From an uncultured Pelagibacteraceae bacterium (GTDB lineage Bacteria > Pseudomonadota > Alphaproteobacteria > Pelagibacterales > Pelagibacteraceae), in assembly GCA_902566315.1 (NCBI GenBank), contig CACFIL010000006.1, positions 1 through 51,090 of the forward strand: 51,090 nucleotides of DNA. The letters run 5' to 3'. The notes under the pieces were generated by a model. It saw only the letters and a list, made by a program, of their open reading frames with translations, had not been told where the DNA came from and ran no database searches. The translations under genes were made by a program, and so were the position numbers. This document shows, in pieces, positions 45,561 to 51,090 of the stretch. Within the stretch, counting starts at the first letter, position 1. Each line of letters begins with the position of its first letter.

Positions 45561-46210
45561 ACGAAGAGCAAAGAGCAAAAATTGTTCTTCGAACTTTAAA
45601 TAAAATATATCCTAAAACACCAATACCTCTTAAACATAGAAATATTTTTACTTTATTAGTTTCTGTTCTTTTATCTGCACAGTGTACAGACGTAAATGTT
45701 AACAATGTCACTAAAAATATATATCCAAAATATAATAAGCCTGAACACTTTGTAAAATTAGGAAGAAAAAAAATTGAAAAACTAATAAGAAGTATTGGAA
45801 TTTTTAGAATTAAAGCAAAAAGTGTCTATAATTTATCAAAAACTTTAGTTGAAAAATATAATGGAAAAGTTCCAAAAACATTTGAACAACTTGAAGAATT
45901 ACCAGGTGTTGGACATAAAACAGCCAGTGTAGTAATGTCTCAGGGTTTTGGACATGCTGCTTTTCCAGTAGACACCCACATACATAGGCTAGCACAAAGA
46001 TGGGGTTTAACTAATGGAAAAAATGTCATACAAACCGAAGAGGATCTTAAAAGACTTTTCCCAAAAAAAAACTGGAATAAGCTACATCTTCAAATAATTT
46101 ACTACGGTAGAGAATACTGCAAGGCAAGAGAATGTTATGGTTTATCTTGTAAAATCTGTACCACTTGTTATCCTAACAGAAAAAAACCACTTATAACCAA
46201 GAAAGCTTAA
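45557..46210 (+). CDS. nth: Endonuclease III, DNA glycosylase/AP lyase
   Basis: It excises oxidised pyrimidines and nicks the abasic site. The HhH-GPD motif LPGVGHKTASVVMSQGFG contains the catalytic Lys, and PVDTHIHRLAQRWGL the catalytic Asp. The C-terminal Fe-S loop is unusual: GREYCKARECYGLSCKICTTC has spacing C-x4-C-x4-C-x2-C-x2-C rather than C-x6-C-x2-C-x5-C. Four of the five Cys could still bind a 4Fe-4S cluster. Start overlaps dapB by 4 bases; the stop is 3 bases before the PfkB kinase. Confidence 0.93.
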   Translation: MNEEQRAKIVLRTLNKIYPKTPIPLKHRNIFTLLVSVLLSAQCTDVNVNNVTKNIYPKYNKPEHFVKLGRKKIEKLIRSIGIFRIKAKSVYNLSKTLVEKYNGKVPKTFEQLEELPGVGHKTASVVMSQGFGHAAFPVDTHIHRLAQRWGLTNGKNVIQTEEDLKRLFPKKNWNKLHLQIIYYGREYCKARECYGLSCKICTTCYPNRKKPLITKKA

Positions 46211-46213
46211 ATA

Positions 46214-47143
46214 ATGAAAATATTAGGGATTGGAAACGCAATTGTAGATGTAATTTGCAAGGTAGATGATGATTTTATTACTAAAAACAAATTAACTAAA
46301 AGTACCATGAAGTTAATTTTTGATGATAAAGAGTTCAACGAATTATTATCTAATCTTAAAATAGAAAAAACTGTATCTGGTGGCTCTGTTGCTAATTCGA
46401 TTGTTGGTTTATCACAACTTGGAAATGATGTTGGTTTTATAGGTAAAGTTAATGATGATGATCTTGGAACTAAATACGAAGATGGCCTAAAACAAGAAAA
46501 CGTGAAATATTTTTATTCAAAGAAAAAAGAAGAGTTACCCACTGGAACTTGTTTAATTTTAGTTACACCAGATTCTGAAAGAACAATGTGCACTTTCTTG
46601 GGAACTGCTGGAAAAATTAATGAAAATGATGTTAGCTCAGAAGCTATCAAACAGAGTGAAATAATACTTCTAGAAGGATATCTTTGGGATGAAGGGGAAC
46701 CCAAAAAAGCTTTTGAAAAAGCAATTCAAAGTGCAAATAAAGTTGCAATGTCTTTATCTGACCAGTTTTGCGTTGATCGACACAAACCTCATTTTTTAGA
46801 GTTAGTTAAAACAAAATTAGATATAACCTTCGCTAATGAACAAGAGATTATGTCATTGATAAATGCAAAATCTTTTGATGATGTAATTAGTTTCTCTAAA
46901 TCTTTAAGCAAAATAATTGTTTTAACAAGAGGTGAGAAAGGTGCAGTTGCAATTAATGGAGATGAAGTTATTGAATGTGGTGTTGAACACGGTCTTAAAA
47001 TTGTTGATTTGACTGGGGCTGGGGATCTTTTTGCTGCAGGCTTTTTACATGGACATGTAAATAATATGTCACTAAAAGAAAGTTTAAATAAAGGGACTGA
47101 AATGTCTTCCAAAGTAATCCAACAAATCGGAGCTAGACTATAG
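46214..47143 (+). CDS. PfkB-family carbohydrate/nucleoside kinase (adenosine kinase-like)
   Basis: A ribokinase-superfamily kinase of 309 residues. The N-terminal Gly-rich segment KILGIGNAIVDVICKVDD, VSGGSVANSIVGLSQLG and the C-terminal signature DLTGAGDLFAAGFLHG, with the catalytic Asp, are clear. Alphaproteobacterial proteins of this type are commonly annotated as adenosine kinase. Sugar or nucleoside specificity is not decided by the sequence. It closes the dapB-nth-kinase run. Confidence 0.88.
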   Translation: MKILGIGNAIVDVICKVDDDFITKNKLTKSTMKLIFDDKEFNELLSNLKIEKTVSGGSVANSIVGLSQLGNDVGFIGKVNDDDLGTKYEDGLKQENVKYFYSKKKEELPTGTCLILVTPDSERTMCTFLGTAGKINENDVSSEAIKQSEIILLEGYLWDEGEPKKAFEKAIQSANKVAMSLSDQFCVDRHKPHFLELVKTKLDITFANEQEIMSLINAKSFDDVISFSKSLSKIIVLTRGEKGAVAINGDEVIECGVEHGLKIVDLTGAGDLFAAGFLHGHVNNMSLKESLNKGTEMSSKVIQQIGARL

Positions 47144-47160
47144 AAGATATAAATAACAAT

Positions 47161-47271
47161 TTATTTTTTCTTCCTTTTAAAACTACCTTTGCCCTTTTTA
47201 GGTTTTACAATTCTCGGCTTATATTTTTTTGAATATAGATCTTTTGCAATGTAATTTTTTTTAGATCTCAT
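47161..47271 (-). CDS. ArfA-like alternative ribosome-rescue factor (36 residues)
   Basis: ATG (47271-47269) opens a 36-codon basic frame ending at 47161. Its end, YKPRIVKPKKGKGSFKRKKK, closely follows the ArfA core of F-R-x-R-V-x-x-KKGKGSY-x-RK, and the preceding IAKDLY resembles the helix that carries A-x-x-x-L in ArfA. ArfA recruits RF2 to ribosomes stalled without a stop codon. The gene starts 3 bases after the TPR-methyltransferase stop codon on the same strand. The long ArfA C-terminal hydrophobic tail (removed in the active form) is absent. Assignment is by motif recall only. Confidence 0.6.
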   Translation of the reverse strand: MRSKKNYIAKDLYSKKYKPRIVKPKKGKGSFKRKKK

Positions 47272-47273
47272 TT

Positions 47274-49361
47274 TTAATTCTTTTTTACCCAAAACTGATA
47301 CATGCCTTGAAATATGTCTGGGTACTTTGTCTCGAATTCATGCCAATTTTTGAGTGAAACATGCTTTTTATCATCTTTGTATAACATTGAGTAATCTTTT
47401 TTAATTGATGCATTAGTAAAACCTAAAAACTGTAGATTATATTTTTGTAGGAGCTTTGAAATTTTAGGTAATGTAAAATGATGTTCTTTAACATGTAAAA
47501 TTAGATCTCTAAAACCTGAACTCGTATAAAAATCATAATTATTTGTTAATTTTGCCAAAAAATTATTATTAGTTTTATTTTTCAGAAGTTCTCTGCAATT
47601 TCTAATATCATTAATAGAGTTTTTAAAATTATACTTCTTTATAAAATCTCTTGTTTGAACAATATGCTTTCTTGCTAGTTCACTATACAAACCAAGTTTT
47701 AAATAGCCTTGAGACTCTAAAAGATCTAGTAATATATTAAGTCCAAACTCAGGGTCATCCAGGTGGTGTAGTACTCCAACACATTCAACTACATTGAATT
47801 TTTTTTTTATTTTTTTTAAATTCAAAAGATCTGAATGAAGAAATTCAACATTTTTACTATTTAATTCATTCATTTTCCGTTTTGCTAAAGCCAGACTTGA
47901 TAAACTGAAATCAACTGCCAGAATATTTGAGTCATCATAGAAAATATGTGCAGCTAGTTGTTGGCCAGTACCACAACCAGCAATAAGTATATTATTCTTA
48001 ATCGGCTTTTTATCTAAAATAATTTTGTTTGGTTTAATATCGTTATTTAAATCATTTAAAAAAAAAGTAGGAGAAATTTTGTTTATATGTTTCCATCTTG
48101 GATAGGGATTTTCCTCATACTGCTCTCTAACTTTTTTTGATACTTGATTAGTTATTTCGACTGAGTCAATTGTATTTTTTAATCTTTTTTCTTCTAGAAT
48201 ATCTTTTATTTGTATTTTTATAATATCGTTAAACAAATCATTGGATGATGTATAATCTAAAAGCTTTTTAATTAAAATTTCAGATTGATTTAAAGGTAAG
48301 TAACATGCAAGCATTGCAATTTCAAGTTCGTTAATATCTTTACTTTTTTCAATTTTATTCTTTAAAGCTTCAATAAAACTTATTTCTTCTTTGGATTGAA
48401 ATAATATATATTCATTCAAAAAAAATTGTGATGAAATTGATAAAACAAAATTTATGTGTTCCTTTACGAAACTAATTTCATTTTTTTTTATTAAAAATAA
48501 GAATTCTTTTCTTACTACGTATAAAAATTTTTCTAAAAATCTATCAGTAATTAGTGATTTTTGTAAAACTAAGTGAAAAAGTTCTTTTTTTAAGACCGAG
48601 ATCACAAGATTTTCATGTAGAAATGATGTTTCACTTTTGTATAAATTTTCTATTTTTGAATAATCTTCCTCAAAAATAAGTACTTTTTTTACGTTGCTAA
48701 ACAGGAGGTTATGGTTAATAGAATTTTTTTTATATAAAAATGTAAAGATTTCTATTAAATCCCTACTATTATTCTTAGTCAAATTTTTAATAAGTGAGGT
48801 ATTAAAAAGGTCTACAATCCCAGAAATAGCCAATAAATTTTCTTGATCTATTTCAAAAATTTTTTGATAACTTTCTAAAGCACTCTTAAAATTTTTTTGT
48901 TTTTTATATATTGTTGCTATAATAGCATAAGACTTGATATTAGTTGGTTGAACTTGAATTGCTCTTTTTAAATGATCCAAAGCTTTCTCTAATTTACCCT
49001 GATTTATAAATATATTTCCAAGATTTAAGTTTGGATCAATGAAATCTGATTTAAATGAAATTGCGGCTTCATAATATGGTATTGCCTTATTATAATCTCC
49101 ATTTTCATAATAAATGTTACCTAAATTATTGTTAACAAAAGGATTATTAGGTTGAATATTTTTCGCTTTTAAGAATAATTGCTCGGCTTTATCCAGTCTA
49201 TTGGTCTGGGCCAACATAACCCCAAAATAATTAAGACAAATAATGTGATTTGGATCTATTTTTAAAACCTCTGCATAAAGTTTCTCTGCCTCTGAAAACT
49301 TATTATTCTTATGATTTTTTAACGCGTTTGATATTATATTATCGATTAAAGATGGTTTCAC
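47274..49361 (-). CDS. TPR-repeat protein with C-terminal class I methyltransferase domain
   Basis: Residues 1-200 hold five or six tetratricopeptide repeats (NYFGVMLAQTNRLDKAEQLF pattern). A helical middle without recognised domain follows. From about residue 430 (EQYEENPYPRWKHI) there is a methyltransferase domain: NNILIAGCGTGQQLA is SAM motif I and VECVGVLHHLDDPE a later motif. Target unknown; related TPR-methyltransferases are widespread in marine alphaproteobacteria. The start is GTG (49361) overlapping the regulator stop by 4 bases (GTGA), so the two are translationally coupled. Confidence 0.85.
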   Translation of the reverse strand: MKPSLIDNIISNALKNHKNNKFSEAEKLYAEVLKIDPNHIICLNYFGVMLAQTNRLDKAEQLFLKAKNIQPNNPFVNNNLGNIYYENGDYNKAIPYYEAAISFKSDFIDPNLNLGNIFINQGKLEKALDHLKRAIQVQPTNIKSYAIIATIYKKQKNFKSALESYQKIFEIDQENLLAISGIVDLFNTSLIKNLTKNNSRDLIEIFTFLYKKNSINHNLLFSNVKKVLIFEEDYSKIENLYKSETSFLHENLVISVLKKELFHLVLQKSLITDRFLEKFLYVVRKEFLFLIKKNEISFVKEHINFVLSISSQFFLNEYILFQSKEEISFIEALKNKIEKSKDINELEIAMLACYLPLNQSEILIKKLLDYTSSNDLFNDIIKIQIKDILEEKRLKNTIDSVEITNQVSKKVREQYEENPYPRWKHINKISPTFFLNDLNNDIKPNKIILDKKPIKNNILIAGCGTGQQLAAHIFYDDSNILAVDFSLSSLALAKRKMNELNSKNVEFLHSDLLNLKKIKKKFNVVECVGVLHHLDDPEFGLNILLDLLESQGYLKLGLYSELARKHIVQTRDFIKKYNFKNSINDIRNCRELLKNKTNNNFLAKLTNNYDFYTSSGFRDLILHVKEHHFTLPKISKLLQKYNLQFLGFTNASIKKDYSMLYKDDKKHVSLKNWHEFETKYPDIFQGMYQFWVKKN

Positions 49362-49927
49362 TTTTTTAAGATCGAATATCCCAGTTTGGAACTTATTATA
49401 AAATTATTATCCTTAAAATTTTTATTAATTTTTTTTCTTAATCTATATATATGTGTTTCTACAGTGTGCGTCTCTAATTTTGAGTTGTGACCCCAAACTT
49501 CAGTCTGTAATTGAGAAATTTTTACCGGTTTTTTTGATTTACTTAGAAAAATTATTGTATTTGCCTCTCTTTCAGTCAAATCAAGTGAATTCTTTTCATT
49601 AAACATTTTTCTTGAATTTAAATTCAATTTATAAATTCCTAAATTTATTTCTGATTGTTGATTATAAATTTTTTTTAAAAATTTTATATTTATACTTTCT
49701 ACCAACTTTTTAATTTCCAGTGGAAACTTATCAATTACTATTTGATTTTCTATTTTATTAATTTTTTTTTTGGAAATAATTAAAGAATTATCTTGATTGT
49801 TGATATTCTGGTCATCTATTTTGTTTTTATTAATCTTAATTATTTTGAAGTTAAGATAATCTTCTATCTCTTTAAATATATCATATATAATATCAAAATC
49901 ATAAATTACTAAAATTTGATTATTCAT
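49358..49927 (-). CDS. OmpR/PhoB-type winged-helix protein with degenerate receiver-like N-terminus
   Basis: The C-terminal 90 residues are a Trans_reg_C winged helix: DLTEREANTIIFLSKSKKPV, then LQTEVWGHNSKLETHTVETHIYRLRKKI, ending SKLGYSILKK. The first 90 residues start like a receiver (NQILVIYDFDIIYDIFKEI) but are short, Asn/Lys/Ile-rich and lack the phosphoacceptor Asp environment, so phosphorelay control is unlikely. No histidine kinase gene is nearby. It is coupled to the TPR-methyltransferase and divergent (13-base gap) from an L,D-transpeptidase, both possible targets. Confidence 0.83.
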   Translation of the reverse strand: MNNQILVIYDFDIIYDIFKEIEDYLNFKIIKINKNKIDDQNINNQDNSLIISKKKINKIENQIVIDKFPLEIKKLVESINIKFLKKIYNQQSEINLGIYKLNLNSRKMFNEKNSLDLTEREANTIIFLSKSKKPVKISQLQTEVWGHNSKLETHTVETHIYRLRKKINKNFKDNNFIISSKLGYSILKK

Positions 49928-49940
49928 ATATTAATAAGAT

Positions 49941-50435
49941 ATGACAATTATTTTAAAAAATAAAGCAACTCTTAAATTTGATGACTTTTATTTTAATTGT
50001 AGCATAGGGGAAAAAGGGTTGACAAAAAACAAAGTAGAAGGTGATAAAAAAACTCCAGTTGGTATTTTTTCGTTTGAAAATTTGTATTACAGAGGAGATA
50101 GAATTTCAAAACCAATAACTAAGCTAAAATGTATAAAAATACAAAAGGAGATGGGTTGGTGTAATGATATCCGAAATACAGAAAAGTATAATAAATTAAT
50201 TAATATAAATCAAAAAGTAAGGCATGAAAAATTATTTAGAAAAGATCATAAATATGATTTGATGGTACCGATTAATTATAACACCCAAAACCCTAAATTA
50301 GGAAAAGGGAGTGCAATTTTTATTCACTTAACAAATGATTTTAAACCCACTCTTGGTTGTATAGCTCTTAAAAAAAAGGATTTTTTGATATTATTAAAGT
50401 TAATTAACAAGAAAACAAAAATTAAATTAGCTTAG
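49941..50435 (+). CDS. L,D-transpeptidase (YkuD) family protein
   Basis: The YkuD core is present: KVEGDKKTPVGIFSFENLYYRGDR near residue 30 and the catalytic signature IFIHLTNDFKPTLGCIAL with His and nucleophile Cys (near residue 145). Such enzymes form 3-3 cross-links or attach proteins to peptidoglycan. At 164 residues it is one catalytic domain with no signal peptide that I can see, so export is uncertain. The 13-base gap to the divergent winged-helix gene must hold control signals for both or they lie inside the genes. The end overlaps yggS by 4 bases. Confidence 0.87.
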   Translation: MTIILKNKATLKFDDFYFNCSIGEKGLTKNKVEGDKKTPVGIFSFENLYYRGDRISKPITKLKCIKIQKEMGWCNDIRNTEKYNKLININQKVRHEKLFRKDHKYDLMVPINYNTQNPKLGKGSAIFIHLTNDFKPTLGCIALKKKDFLILLKLINKKTKIKLA

Positions 50436-51090
50436 CCTCTTTGGCCAAATATATTTGATCCAATTCTTAAAAATGTGGATTTATATTCTACAGCTTTCAA
50501 ATAATCTGATGACATACCCATGCTCAATTCTTTTTGATCAATTGTCTGAGTAAGTTCATTCATTTTTAAAAAAAACTTTGAAGGTTCTTCATTGAATGGA
50601 GGTATACACATCAATCCGACAATATCTAATCCAAGTTTTTTTGTCTGACTATAAAATTCTTTTAAGTCATTTATTAAAATTCCAGATTTTTGATCCTCGT
50701 TACCAACATTAATTTGTATGAAAATTTTTGGTTTTTTATTTTGTTTTTGTTGTTCATCCGCTATTTTTTTTGCTAATTTTTCGTTATCTAATGAATGAAT
50801 ATAATCAAAAATTTTAACCGCGTATTTAACTTTATTAGTCTGCAATTTACCTATCAAATGCAAGTTGATCTTAAAATTTTGATTTTTAATTTCTGTCCAT
50901 TTTTCTAACGCTTCTTGAACTTTATTTTCACCGTAATCTAAGTGACCATATTCAATTAATGGCAAAATATGATCAATCTTAAATGTTTTTGAAACTGCAA
51001 TTATCTTTGGTATTCTTTCTTTTACATTTAATTCATCTAATTTTGATTTAATTAGATTTTGAATTGATATTAAGTTTTGAACAGTTTTAT
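50432..51090 (-). CDS. YggS/PLPBP family PLP-binding protein (5' truncated by window)
   Basis: A PLP-homeostasis protein with an alanine racemase-like barrel. HLDYGENKVQEALEKW, LHLIGKLQTNKVK, FIQINVGNEDQKSG, LSMGMSSDYLKAVEYKSTFLRIG and the final NIFGQRG are characteristic. The reading frame stays open upstream of the TTG at 50965 to the window edge and encodes PKIIAVSKTF, whose Lys is the PLP-binding residue. The gene therefore extends past 51090 and the first few residues are missing. Confidence 0.92.
   Translation of the reverse strand, partial: KTVQNLISIQNLIKSKLDELNVKERIPKIIAVSKTFKIDHILPLIEYGHLDYGENKVQEALEKWTEIKNQNFKINLHLIGKLQTNKVKYAVKIFDYIHSLDNEKLAKKIADEQQKQNKKPKIFIQINVGNEDQKSGILINDLKEFYSQTKKLGLDIVGLMCIPPFNEEPSKFFLKMNELTQTIDQKELSMGMSSDYLKAVEYKSTFLRIGSNIFGQRG

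Noticed and set aside
50432..50965. Complete YggS gene starting at 50965
   Set aside because: The start there is TTG and would omit the PLP-binding Lys; the frame is open and homologous to the window edge.
1..51090. tRNA, rRNA, CRISPR or mobile elements
   Set aside because: No T-loop-containing cloverleaf, repeat-spacer array, transposase or integrase was recognised by eye; a covariance-model scan would be needed to exclude divergent small RNAs.

Overview
The window is a gene-packed, strongly AT-rich bacterial chromosome segment. Adjacent genes typically overlap by 1-17 bases or sit a few bases apart, and no stretch over about 180 bases lacks a gene. The proteins (Irr-type regulator beside fabA-fabB-fabI, MaeB with a phosphotransacetylase tail, CoaBC-dut after ubiE-ubiB) and the lysine/asparagine/isoleucine-rich composition fit a streamlined marine alphaproteobacterium, most likely of the SAR11 group (Pelagibacterales). 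That assignment comes from gene content and composition, not from a database search. I saw no rRNA, tRNA, CRISPR array, insertion sequence, prophage or long repeat.

Layout. 1-5028 (+): end of ubiE, then ubiB, coaBC (interrupted by a one-base frameshift in an A-run), dut, a MoeB/ThiF-family E1-like enzyme and a secreted SH3 protein. 5021-7935 (-): DUF3501 protein, Fe-S oxidoreductase and rubrerythrin, then an Irr-type Fur regulator. 8008-11172 (+): fabA-fabB-fabI, a 48-residue membrane protein and msrB. 11176-24445 (-): a small monooxygenase-like protein, then a long translation/RNA/envelope block read as tsaB-fur-miaB-phoH-ybeY-lnt-metK and nusA-infB-rbfA-rpsO-pnp. 24393-29671: polysaccharide deacetylase (+), then Bax-like glucosaminidase, nfu, trpS and murJ (-). 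29721-35224: maeB (+), BON lipoprotein and rsmI (-), an LpoA-like protein (+), rdgB (-). 35260-42572 (+): grpE, dnaK, dnaJ, a TPR/GT41 glycosyltransferase, a 33-residue membrane protein and a divergent photolyase. 42573-44742 (-): a Cys-rich secreted protein and an FG-GAP/ASPIC protein. 44784-47143 (+): dapB, nth and a PfkB kinase. 47161-51090: an ArfA-like 36-residue protein, a TPR-methyltransferase and a winged-helix regulator (-), an L,D-transpeptidase (+) and the 3' part of a YggS gene (-).

How genes fit together. Rubrerythrin, the Fe-S oxidoreductase and DUF3501 look like a peroxide/iron operon. A ten-base motif shared by the rubrerythrin and irr-fabA promoter regions suggests Irr control of both. 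The metK-nusA gap holds a promoter-like sequence upstream of an intrinsic-terminator hairpin, so the hairpin could both end metK and attenuate the nusA operon. The translation block is a contracted form of a widely conserved alphaproteobacterial gene order, with rimI, corC, trmB, rimP, ylxR and truB absent from their usual places.

Best leads: the ArfA-like mini-gene, the Cys-rich/ASPIC pair, the photolyase lacking conserved active-site tryptophans, the GT41 transferase coupled to dnaJ, the nusA leader hairpin, and the coaBC frameshift.
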